Part shown: piece after piece, positions 1 through 10,085 of the stretch
Position numbering within the stretch: the stretch's first letter is position 1
Layout of the letters: each line of letters begins with the position of its first letter
Origin: Takakia lepidozioides
Taxonomy: Eukaryota > Streptophyta > Takakiopsida > Takakiales > Takakiaceae
Direction of reading: 5' to 3'
Assembly: GCA_030704615.1 (NCBI GenBank)
Contig: CM060732.1
Location: forward strand, 28,501,053 to 28,565,052
DNA: 64,000 nucleotides
Made by a program: the position numbers and the translations under genes
The notes under the pieces: model-generated
The model's database searches: none
Seen by the model: the letters and a program-made list of their open reading frames with translations, nothing else
What the model was told of the DNA's origin: nothing

Positions 1-2
1 TC

Positions 3-1256
3 TCCATTGCTAATGACCTGTTGGATGACAATGGATACTTGGTGTTCTTGCAGGGCTCCGATGATTCCTTTGCATTGGAGCTCTTTTCTTACTCCAGGGG
101 CAGCTCTATTTCCGTATTATCAAGGAAATATACTTGCATCAATACCACCCCCTCTACACACTCGGACAGGAAAGGTAAAAATCATCCCTCTTCAATATCT
201 CATTGTTTGATGTTTCATCTTCCTACTCTCATACATATTATTAAACCATCCGGGTGCACTATTTTTGTGGAAATGGCACGTCTAACAGACCATGTTCTTC
301 CACGCCCATGTCCTCACCAAGCAAGGAGGACTATTCAAACTGCGTGAGTTTGGCAAAGTTGTGGACCCCCTTGCAGACCCTGTTGAGTTGGATGCCATCT
401 ACAATCACATTCTAGATGTTGCACTACCCATGCAAACTCCTCAACAAGCTTGGAGGGGTGCGCGAGACCGTAGTCCCGCCTTCATGCAAGTATTGTTGGA
501 GACATGCTCACCTCCTGGCTCCCGCATTTTGGATCTCACAGTTGGCACAGGTTTGCATTGGTCTCCATTTTGTAATTAAAATTTTCTGAGCTGATTCATG
601 ATCATTAACTGTTATCCGATATAATATCATCATTGCATGTTTTTTTCCTGCAGGTTCTACATTTATTGCTGCCCGCGAGTCTGGACGTCACGTATTTGTT
701 CTTGAGGGGGACCAGACGTTGTATGCAGCACGTCTCTCTGCACTTCAAAATACTCAACCCGTTTTGGTTTCATCTGTGGTAACTCCAACCATTCAACGTC
801 CTGTGAGTTTGTTGGAACCCCCCGCTCCTAAGGTGGCGCGCAAGCTTGGTCTTCATCTCGGCAGTACTTCCTAGTGAGTATGTCTCGCCTCCATTCCCTT
901 TGTTGCAATCTCTATATTATTTGCAAAGCAAACCATTCCCATTTGATTTGTTAACATAAATATACATGTATGTGTGATGCAGTGATGGGATTGTGCGGAC
1001 CATCTACGATAGTCTACCCCAAAGTCCTCTTTCATCGTTTTATCTACCTTCGTATGCCAAGTCCCAAGCTTTGCATTCAATACATCAACAACGTGATGTA
1101 GGTCTTTCCAATGATCTGTTGTTTGACCGAAGAGCAGCTATTGTTGGACAATCCGTGGATATGTTGCGTAGAGTTGAGGCTTTCATGGATGTGTATGCCT
1201 CTGAATCACAGGCTTATGACACGGATGATGAAGTATCAGCTGATGATGTTATGTAG
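3..1256 (+). CDS. DNA N4/N6-methyltransferase-like protein, C-terminal exons (5' end outside window)
   Basis: Readable exons are about 3-174, 289-550, 654-873 and 983-1256 (TAG stop). The last three join in frame over GT-AG introns of 103 and 109 bp (donors GTTTGC and GTGAGT). The diagnostic segment is RILDLTVGTG joined over the 551-653 intron to STFIAARESGRHVFVLEGD. This is the SAM-binding motif I (DxFxGxGST, then E/D at the end of beta 2) of the N4/N6 amino-methyltransferase fold. Motif I near the C-terminus fits the permuted order in which the DPPY catalytic motif comes earlier; that part is not in the window. The tail after motif I is about 140 residues and acidic at the end. The first readable exon changes frame near 80-100 and its junction to exon 2 does not keep frame, so either a boundary is misread or the gene is decaying. 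Family assignment rests on motif I only; substrate (DNA or other) is unknown. Confidence 0.6.
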
Positions 1257-2104
1257 GTAATTAGAAATTACACATACAATACATTGTCCTCATTGTCAGT
1301 CCGAATTTTTTGTTATTTTTTATGATACATGTATTTCTCTCTAGTGTAAGGTAAAACAAACGGGGCAAATGACATGGTATTGAAATCAGATTTCATGTTA
1401 TCTTCCTGTCATTTGATTTATCTATGTAATAGTTTGTACATAGATCTCTACTGCATTTCATAGATCCCTTTACCTGAATGCAAGTTCGACATGCACTTCA
1501 GCACTATCAAATTTCATCATTAGTAAGATCAACCCTTATGAGTATTGTGGCATGTTATGTACACACAGGGTGACTATCTTTATCTCATTAGTGTTTCATT
1601 TCATTAGTGTTTCAAGTCTGAATGGGTAGTGTAGTGGTATGAACTAGGCTTGATACCGGATAGGTTGTGGGTTCTATCTCTGATGGACATTATGTTTTTG
1701 TAAAATAAAAATGTTTCAAAAGTCACTCCAAACTATCAGAGGTTCACTCAACCAGCTAACTTGCAGAATTCAACATGGAAATTAGGGCCCTAAAACAGGG
1801 TGAAATGTGTTGAAGAAGGTGTCTTGATTAGTAGTGCGTATCAATTGTGTCGTTGCTGCTACGGCTTCCAATTGACATAGCACAGTGACATACTGCATAT
1901 CATACCTAAATTGCCTTTGTGGATTCCAGTGAAAGACTATTCATGGCAGACATGATATCCCCATCGATGGAATGTGAACTGACACTTGAACAGACTATGA
2001 CTCTCACCTCATTGACAAACTATCCATGCAGCTTGACCTGAGACTAACAAATCTGCCATGGCCAAGACAGCCAAGCACAGGAACAAAGTAGTAGGTGTCC
2101 ATAC
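1257..2104. other. Non-coding stretch downstream of the methyltransferase-like gene
   Basis: AT-rich with no convincing coding frame. It holds the SINE-like head listed separately and a short direct repeat of TTCATTAGTG just before it (about 1590-1615). Confidence 0.5.
1620..1720 (+). repeat. tRNA-derived SINE head
   Basis: GTAGTGTAGTGGTAT (from about 1625) resembles a Pol III A box. GTGGGTTCTATCTCT (about 1667-1681) resembles a B box at normal tRNA spacing. An A/T-rich tail follows. No tRNA cloverleaf can be completed, so this is a SINE remnant rather than a tRNA gene. Confidence 0.45.
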
Positions 2105-2242
2105 CAGTGCAGAGTGTGGGTGCAAGCAGGATCAGGCTCAAGATCATCTTTGGCAGCTATGAACAGGCAAGGCACCTCAAACCCATTGATCTCCACATCT
2201 GCTGCCACCTTAACCAATAACTTTGCAGCATGCTTATAGATA
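2105..2242 (-). pseudogene. Exon fragment resembling a mitochondrial Rho GTPase (Miro)
   Basis: The minus strand encodes LLVKVAADVEINGFEVPCL followed by FIAAKDDLEPDP. It sits between a plausible acceptor (TTTTGCAG at 2243-2250) and a plausible donor (CTG/GTATGG at 2105). GFEVPCL..AAKDDL is typical of the C-terminal GTPase domain of plant Miro proteins, which link mitochondria to calcium signalling and motility. No neighbouring Miro exons were found, so this is probably a captured or decayed fragment. Confidence 0.45.
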
Positions 2243-3370
2243 CTGCAAAACCTATGAAACAAGCTCCCTAGCATTCCCTTAGCATTGCTCCATTCTAAAC
2301 TTCAAACTAGACTCCCACCATTGGAAGAGCCCGTACCTTCACCATTTGTATCTAACAAGGAGCCGTGCCTCGTCACTTTTTAATTTTTTGACCTTTTTTC
2401 TCATATTGGAAAGCCATAAAAGCAACATGTTCCTCTCCCATTCCTACACTCACCCATGTGGAATAATAATACAATGAATATGGAATATTCTATATAGAAT
2501 ATTCTTATTCCATCCTTTGATATTTTGATTATGGACCCAAAGATTAGATGAATCACAATTTTTATTTTATTTTTGGGTACCCTTATTTAAGTGTTGTGCA
2601 TATAAAATTGTTCCTATGCATATCTAAAATTTGTATGCACGCATACATTCCTCCATATGCATGCATTTGTGTGCGCATATAGTATAGGCTACCTCCGGTT
2701 TGCTGTAGCAGCTTCACCCTGATTCTTCCCCTCTTGTCAGCGTCTGGGACAAGTAACTTAACTCTAGCTCGCCTAGCTAGCCAGTCCATGGGAAGCCTTC
2801 GATCCTCACCATTGAAGATGAGTGCAAGATGGGTGGCAAAGAGGCGAGATCCAAAAACCTCAGTTGGATTCTGGTATAATACCAACAAATGTCGAGCAGA
2901 TCACTTTAGGATTGTCGCTGCAAGATTGGAACCTGAAAAAGAATATGCAAACCCTAGTTTGTCGTAGGGAGCCGCATGAGAGAACTGAAGATAGCGAAGG
3001 AGAAAACTGAGAAGAGAGCCATTGGCGGAAGTCATCCCCCCCCAACCCTAAATCTTACTGTTGTGACTCGTTATCTCAATTTGTGAAGTTCGGGTGTGCG
3101 ATCGTATCTAGGATTCTGGTTTTTTTTTACTCTCACAGGTGCTAGCTTTTTGCCCTTCAAATCTGTTCAACCACCTTGCAAGTCTGTGCATGCAATTGCA
3201 CTGGATAAAGATGACGTCGGGGATGTCTTTGGTGTCTATTCATGATTAACATCTTATTCTGAGCTGCGATACGATAATCAGGGGAGATTAAGGGTTGCAT
3301 CTGGGGCGCCATACAGTTGGAGGTTTTTAAACACCCCTATAAGTAGTTAATACACTACGATAGTTTCAAG
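2243..3370. other. Unassigned intergenic sequence
   Basis: Open frames on both strands at 2583-2970 overlap and neither shows a recognisable motif. The rest is AT-rich. Nothing can be assigned. Confidence 0.4.
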
Positions 3371-3371
3371 A

Positions 3372-3468
3372 ATTGTACCTGGGTTTAGTGGTTAGGGAAG
3401 TTATTTGCGCATCGTAAGGCGGGGGTTCTTATCCCGTTCTTGCACCTTCCCCTTGTAGTTAGTTTTTT
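3372..3468 (+). repeat. tRNA-derived SINE-like head
   Basis: GGGTTTAGTGGTTAGGG (from 3381) and GGGGGTTCTTATCCCG (from 3421) match A- and B-box patterns at tRNA spacing. The element runs directly into the inverted-repeat element that starts at 3470. Confidence 0.4.
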
Positions 3469-3469
3469 G

Positions 3470-3590
3470 TACAGGGTAATGCCCTGAGTGGAGGGCATTC
3501 CCGGATTTTAGGGCCTGACGCTGAGGGCTGTAGCCCGAGGGGAAGGCCCGAAAATCCGGGAATTCCCCACACGAGGGGCGTTACCCTGTA
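3470..3590. mobile_element. 121-bp foldback / MITE with TA target site
   Basis: The two halves are near-perfect inverted repeats of about 45 bp. One end reads TACAGGGTAATGCCC and the other is its reverse complement with few changes (GGGGCGTTACCCTGTA). The outer TA on each side could be a TA target duplication, leaving termini CAGGGTAATGCCC. It has no coding capacity. This is the usual structure of a MITE, but the termini do not match a superfamily I can name with certainty. Confidence 0.6.
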
Positions 3591-5281
3591 TAAAGAAATA
3601 AGATGATTTCTTTCCATTTCATCGCTCCTTTATCCTTTCTCCACCTTAGTAGCTTCACGTGAGAAAAGATCTTGAAGGTAAAGATAAAGAATAGTCACAT
3701 GTGTGCATTACACACTCGTGTAATGCATGGTTGTGTAATGCACTGGTAATCGTGTGGCCTGGGTAATACGTTGTGCAGAATTTTACAAAGAGAAATCAGC
3801 CCTAGTTCTTACGTTTATTTAAAGATTGCTTGGATAGGTCCTGGAGCACGTGTATAACAAGTTCTAGCGACGACCAAAGGTCGGAAGCTAGTTTAACATA
3901 GAACAGATATAGGGTGCCATAGTGCCACGTTTCATCGTAGCCACGTCATCGTCGTCAATTTTTGGGGGACCTGCCCGACCTGCCCGACCTGCCCTCCAGA
4001 AAAATTCCAAGCGCCAAGTTTTTCGGAGCTTGCCCGGACTGCCCGATTCTTGAAATTCTTGAAGTTCTTGAACTGCAGGAGCTATGCGTTTTCCACCATC
4101 GTTCACCTTGCAAGCTTCAAGCTCTCAACAGTCTCACTGCTCAATGCAAACCGTGGCTTTTCCCTCATTGGATCGGCTTCGGTTTTGCTGCAAAGGCACA
4201 GCAATCGCAAGGTGTGGCTTTTTCTTAATGTACGATGTGAAGAAGTTTGTCTAGTTCGTAGATTGATCTCCTTGCAGTGCATTCTTTAGTTGGCGAGGAA
4301 GTAGGACTGCTGATGAGTGCTTAATGCATTGTGCCCTATCTTTTTGTTTGTCATCTAAGTCCAAAAGGCATGGTTTTGTGGAGTTTTTAGTAAAGATCTT
4401 TTTCTTTGTTTTCTAGGTTTGACAGTTGTGCTAGCAAATGGATAGATTTTGCGACATGTAAGTTCTTAATCGTTTCATGTGAGAGGACGTGCAACCATAT
4501 CTCCCGAGGTTTTTATACTATTGACTGTCGTATGATCTCTGCGATAGTTGAATCATGGGCCAATGCCATATTGAATGCTTATTGAATGCATCAAAATCCT
4601 TCAGATTTTGGGAGCGCATTTGCACAAGCACTAGCCGGTTTGATGCGGATGCAACGTGAAGAATAGGTAAGTGTGAGGATGTGACAGCCAGATTTATGTC
4701 ATGGACTCACGTGAACTGACACAATGTGGAACTGTGGTTTGTTTACATTTTTGTTCTTCATCATATGCGATTGACTGGCAAATTAATCATTAGTCATGGC
4801 TGAAAACTCAAATTTTCTACGTTGCGGCTACCAAAGTTTTAATCTTGTCAATAACATGCTTCTAATAAACATTCAATCAATCTTACTGAGGATGAGCCCT
4901 AGGATGCCTAAGCGCTTTAGGGTCTCAGCCAACTTTGACCGTGTCCAGAAGGAGCAAATTTGACTCAATTGAGCTGAAGTTTTTTGTGGTGAGCACTGTG
5001 ATAAATTTTTGTGAATTTGTTCATAAATTTTGGATCAGATTTACTATTCTTTTCAGGCCCTGAGGCCATGTCGGGCAGATTGGAGGGGGCCAATGGGAGG
5101 ATGCCAACTAGGGGACTAGGCAGCCACATTGCCTGTTTGGGGACTGGGGGACTGGGCTGCAAGGCTTGCTAATGGGCAAAATTTCCAAAAGAAGGTGGAA
5201 TAAAATAGATAAGTATCCTTAGTTCTAATCCATGGAGTATAAGTTACTTGATCATTGTTTTGTGAAGCCTTAAAACAAGCC
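3591..5281. other. Non-coding stretch between MITE and gypsy element
   Basis: It contains a small perfect hairpin at 3704-3727 (stem TGCATTACAC, loop ACTC) and a short triplicated GACCTGCCC run near 3970-3995. No coding frame with recognisable motifs was found. Confidence 0.45.
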
Positions 5282-5718
5282 TGAGGCATATACTCCTTTC
5301 CTCTCAAGAAGCGAAGTTGCACAACAAAGGGGCGAGCGGAAATAGCAAGCAACGCGTGAGAGGAGGATCAAACACACGAATCAGACACTAAGCAGCTCTC
5401 ATCCAAAAACTTGTACACGAAAATCACATATACACTCACACCCGAGTACAAGGTCAGGGCGCCGTCTTTATACAAAAGCCCTAACCGTAGTGGCCCGCCG
5501 CGTGGCGAGGCATTATAGGCCCAAGCCCACGGTGTTGCCTTGCAGCCCTAGATCTAATGAAGGGCCAAGATCAAGCCACCAGCCTAAACTAACCCTAACC
5601 TAAACATCATTGTAACGGATTAACGGCTTTATACGCCAAAAAAATATACTATGAATGTGTATCGTTGTTTTGGATGAAACGGGTTATTTCCAGGCATAAG
5701 CAAGTATGGGGCTTTACA
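5282..5718 (-). repeat. 3' LTR of the degenerate gypsy element
   Basis: 437 bp, aligning along its length with 12023-12472. It starts TGAGGCATATAC and ends GGGGCTTTACA on the plus strand. A run of about 14 bp (ACCGCCCTGACCTT) present in the right LTR is missing here. Confidence 0.9.
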
Positions 5719-5719
5719 T

Positions 5720-5740
5720 CTGTGAAGCCTACCCCCCACG
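5720..5740 (-). other. Polypurine tract of the gypsy element
   Basis: The minus strand reads GTGGGGGGTAGGCTTC immediately before the 3' LTR begins (TGTAAAGCCCC). This is the expected place for the plus-strand primer. Confidence 0.55.
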
Positions 5741-5808
5741 AAAAATCCTGAGCTCCGCGAAGGAAAACAAATAATGAAAAATATCACCCTCCACTGCTGG
5801 GTGAAAAA

Positions 5809-6513
5809 CCTACCAAGGGAAAACCTGGCACTTGCAAGTTGGGCCGAGGACAAAACCCCTGGCTAGGAAAACCGTGCAGGGAGTACAAATGGTGAGATGT
5901 CATAAAATGTTCTAAGTCCTAGAAAGGCCAAGTCTGAGGACCTCAAGAGGGATCAGCCGCAAACTAAAACTAAGCCGCTGAGAAGAGAAGTGAAGGAAGC
6001 TGAAGTATATTGCTAAGAAGATCAAGACATCACCCCACCGTGCACCTACCAAGGGAAAACCTGGCACCTGCAAGTTGGGCCGAGGACAAAACCCCTGGCT
6101 AGGAAAACGTGCAGGGAGTACAAATGGTGAGATGTCATAGAATGTTCTAAGTCCTAGAAAGGCCAAGTCTGAGGACCTCAAGAGGCATCAGCCGCAAACT
6201 AAGACTAAGCCATTGAGAAGAGAAGTGAAGGAGCTGAAGTAGATTGCTAAGAAGATCAAGACATCACCCCACCGTGCACCTACCAAGGGAAAACCTGGCA
6301 CTTGCAAGTTGGGCCGAGGACAAAACCCCTGGCTAGGAAAACGTGCAGGGAGTACAAATGGTGAGATTTCATAAAATGTTCTAAGTCCTAGAGAGGCCAA
6401 GTCTGAGGACCTCAAGAGGCATCAGCCGCAAACTAAGACTAAGCCATTGAGAAGAGAAGTGAAGGAGCTGAAGTAGATTGCTAAGAAGATCAAGACATCA
6501 CCCCACCGTGCGC
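5809..6513 (-). repeat. Three tandem copies of a ~235-bp unit inside the gypsy element
   Basis: Copies start at 5809, 6045 and 6279, each with CCTACCAAGGGAAAACCTGG, and the last ends near 6513 (CACCCCACCGTGC). They are nearly identical. They lie between the polypurine tract and integrase, in the 3' non-coding part of the element. Confidence 0.9.
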
Positions 6514-6704
6514 CCCTCCACATTGATACACGTGAGATCAAAAACTAGTTCGGAGTGCACCAAGTCCGTCAAGGAAACAGGTTCATCCCGCACTTCAGTG
6601 TTAGAGCCTTGGGGAAGAAGAAGAGCACGTCGCCCATGTCAAATCTGATAGATCAAGTATGGACCGTCGATCTTGAGCTTGGATTTGCATGCATGCTTGC
6701 CATG

Positions 6705-7812
6705 CTATAATCGAACGCACATGGTCTGTCCCACCTGAAACAAGTTAGAATACTTGACACGCTTGTTAAAATTACGGGCTTGGGTTAGTTGAGCCTTACC
6801 AATGTTCGTCTTGGCATCATGGATAGACACCGCATGGCGAGCATGAAGATCTTCAACAAAGGTCTCAAGATCAACCGGATCAGCAACAATAGAGATAAGA
6901 GGGGTAGAATGCAAAGGAGAAACACACTTGCGACCATACAACAACTCAAAAGGAGTCTTCTTGGTGCTAGCATGCACGGCGGTGTGATAAGCAAAGAGAA
7001 TAGGGGGAAGAAAGGTATCCCACTCCCTGGTAAGTGCGCCATTCTTCTCCAACATTCGGCAAAGAGTTTGGTTGAAGCGTTCCGTAAGGGCCATTGGTCT
7101 GGGGATGGTTTGGAGCGGTGGTGGAATGCTTGATACCGAAGTTGAAACAAACCACCGTGAGGAGCTGGTTACAAAACTCCTTGCCCTGATCCGTTAGTAT
7201 CTCCTGAGGACACCCATGCCGCATAAGGATCTCATTGAAGAAGAACTGAGCTACATCATCACTAGCCTTGGAACGCAAAGGCCGGACTTCTACCCACTTA
7301 GTCAAGTAGTCGGTAGCAACACAAAGGTAGCTTCGACCCTTTGATGTGAGTGTGAGGGGTCCTACCAAGTCAATGCCAACACGAGCAAAAGCATAGGTGA
7401 TAGGCAAATACTGCAGCTCATACAAGATCCGGGCCCTCGGGAGAGCAATGTTAGCACGACAACCTTCACAGTTAGAGATGAACTCGGTGACGTCTCGGTG
7501 AATTCCCAGCCAATAGTATACCTCTTGGATGCGGGCCACAGTTTTCTTGATACCAAGGTGATCTGCATACAAGGAACAATGGAAACGCTCCAATAAAGCA
7601 TTCAGCTGGCTCCGTGGTGGCACCTCCAAGTAGCATGACACTCCTCCTCTAGTGAACTCCTTGAAAAGCTTATCACCCGTAAAACGGTGAGTAGACACAT
7701 GATAGAGAATTTGTTTACACAAGGACTCGGAAAGGCCAGCTGGCGAACGCCCTAATTGGCATCGCTGGAGTAGCGCAGCATGTAGCTGATCATCCATGAC
7801 TGCACTGCACAT
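6705..7812 (-). pseudogene. Gypsy integrase remnant
   Basis: The HHCC zinc domain is visible (HLGIKKT... then CEGCRANI). The core has GIDLVGP (first Asp) and TDQGKEFCNQ (second Asp). The glutamate region (ALTERFNQTL) lies in another frame starting near 7094, so a frameshift separates it from HPQTNG. The C-terminal part continues to about 6705. It is immediately downstream of RNase H. Confidence 0.85.
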
Positions 7813-8090
7813 AAAAGGTAGACAATGGGTTTTAGAGAAGGTGGTCTGGAGTGCCTGCCCCTATGATCTCCAGCCAGGGATACCTTCACCTCATTTTTTA
7901 CTACTCATGGACAGCCAAATCAGGCCTTTGAGGCTCAAGCCAATAGTCACACCTGAGTGCAGCAGCCGAATCACAACAAACTCGGGGGCCTAGGAAAGAG
8001 AAGGATGGAAACACAACAAAGAACTTCCACCAAACTATCCAAATTCTCGCGAAGCGATAGATCCACCACACATACCAACACATGAATAAA

Positions 8091-8735
8091 TCAACCAGGT
8101 TCATCTAATAGGCTAGACCAGCCCCATGCAGCCAATATGCCATGAGAATCGAGGGCCAAAGGTTGCTGATCTACACAAAGAAGGTTGACAAGATCAGGAG
8201 GAGGGGCAGCATCAGCAGCAACAAGGTCATCCAAGGTGAGCATAGGTTTGCCGACAGGAGGATCCACCCGTGTGAGTGCATCAGCATTTGTGTTTTCCTT
8301 GCCCTTCTTGTAGACTATATCCATGTCAAATTCCTGCAGGTACATAGCCCATCTAGCAAGTCTGCCATGAAGTTCCCTTGGCTTAACAAGAGCTTTTAGT
8401 GGAAGATGATCGGTCTCTACCACAAACCAGCTGCCATGTAAATATTGCCTGAAATGCTTGACACCAAAAACCAGGGCTAGACCCTCCTTATCAGATATGG
8501 AATAATTCCTTTCATGACAATCTAGACGACGAGATGCATAGGCTATTACATGCTCCTTGCCTTCTACAACTTGACATAAGATTGCAGAGATGGCAACATC
8601 TGATGCATCAGTCTGAAGCAAGAAAGGTAACTCAAAATTGGGAAACATCAGGATGGGAGCTGAACACAAGGCCTTGTGAAGGGTGTCAAAAGCAGCCTGC
8701 TGGGCGAAGGTCCATTCAAACGTGCATCTTTGCAC
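8091..8735 (-). pseudogene. Gypsy RNase H remnant
   Basis: One open segment of 214 residues contains LQTDASDVAI (first Asp), SDKEGLALV (Glu), VETDHLPLKAL (Asp) and NADALTRVD near the end, the standard series for gypsy RNase H. It joins the RT-end segment ASYYRRFIKNF through a frameshift near 8700. Confidence 0.85.
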
Positions 8736-9171
8736 AACACCTTGGTTAGAGGGTGAGCAAGCTTGACAAAGTTCTTTATGAAGCGCCTATAATAAGAAGC
8801 CAGACCAATGAAGGATTTGATACAATGCTTATCCCTAGGGATAGGAAAGCCCCAAATAGACTCAAGCTTGGCAGGATCAGGAAGCAAACCATCTTTGGAC
8901 AAAACATGACCAAGGAAGTGCAGCTCAGGTACGAATAGCTCACACTTCTTGGGCTTCCAAACCCAAGATCAAGGGAGGAAAAAATTGTGGCACCATGCAA
9001 TTGATCCAAGGTTTCATTAATCCTGGGTAGTGGGTAGGCATCCTTTTTGGTGATGTCATTCAGCTTCCTGAAGTCAACACAAAAACGGATGGTGCCATCT
9101 TTCTTACCAACCAGGACAATCGGGCTGACCCAAGGAGAAACTGAAGGCTTAATCACGCCAACATCAAGCAT
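8648..9171 (-). pseudogene. Gypsy reverse transcriptase with deleted active site
   Basis: The start of RT is clear (VIKPSVSPWVSPIVLVGKKD, then CVDFRKLND and YPLPRI). After SSLDLG the sequence jumps directly to the region just before LHFLGHV and ASYYRRFIKNF. The stretch that should hold the YxDD catalytic motif, roughly 300 bp, is missing at about 8950-8975. RT cannot be functional. Confidence 0.85.
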
Positions 9172-9191
9172 TTTCTGTACCTCTTCTTGAA

Positions 9192-10085
9192 TTATAGCAC
9201 GTTCCTTGACACTCTCACGGTAAGCAAACTGTTTAATAGGAGCCCCTTCAATGACAATGTCATGTCTAGATCAGTGGATCCCAAATTGAAAACATCTAGA
9301 TTCTTTGCAATAAGCATTTCCACCTTCCTCCTTTGTTCAGAGGAGAGAGTTGTGCCCAACTTGATTTCAGATAAAATTGTGGTGAGGGCCTTCTTACCTT
9401 CTGGGCTGAGATCAGGGACAGGTGGTGGAGCAACTGCAGCAAAGGCGACAACCTCGTCAAAGGGGCCATGTTGGATGCCATTGGCCTCAAGTCCAAAGCC
9501 AGCGTGCACCTCTTGTATTTCATCAATGGGCAGAGCAGTGATGCAAGCCAGAACCTGCCCCTTTTTAATAGTCACAGGGAAGCGCTTAGGATTAGCAATC
9601 AGGATCTTGACTTCTTGTCTATATCCTCTATCAAGAACACTAGTGGCCACCAGGCAGTGCTTAAGGGCAGTCAATCTCCTCCAACCCTCAACTTCTAGGA
9701 AATGAGCAGCTGGACGACAAGAAAGCCAGACCAGACTTGACCACCCTTTGGGTCAAGGTAGGGATGGTGACGTTGAGAGGTGCACGAATTAGAGTAGAAT
9801 TCTTTGGAAGAGCTATGGGCACCCCTGTCCTATCCCTAGCACTAGGAACATGCCACTGATATAAGAGTTGAAGATCAGGCTGAAACTTGTAGAAATCATT
9901 CCAATTGAGGTTGGAGTAAGAGTTCTACTGTACCTCCTTTACCAGGGCTTGGACTCTGGACAAATTGGCTGTAGCAGACCCAGCCTTGATCTTCACTGCT
10001 TTCAAGGGAACCACTACTTCATGCCCTTCTCCATTGTTAAAGCGAAGGGAGTAGTCTGCTAGGCTGAGGGTGGCACCAGCTCCGG
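9192..10085 (-). pseudogene. Gypsy pol region upstream of RT (protease/linker)
   Basis: An open segment (9192-9674) of 160 residues includes ILIANPKRFPVTIKKGQVLA and ends in the usual linker before RT. The part from 9675 to 10085 is broken by stops. No intact DTGA/DSGA protease motif was found. Confidence 0.55.

Noticed and set aside
2583-2967. Coding region on either strand
   Set aside because: Overlapping open frames on both strands without motif or splice context; cannot choose and may be chance.
5585-5610. Interstitial telomere repeat in the gypsy LTR
   Set aside because: Only about two CCTAA-type units (AACCCTAACCTAAAC), present in both LTRs as ordinary LTR sequence.
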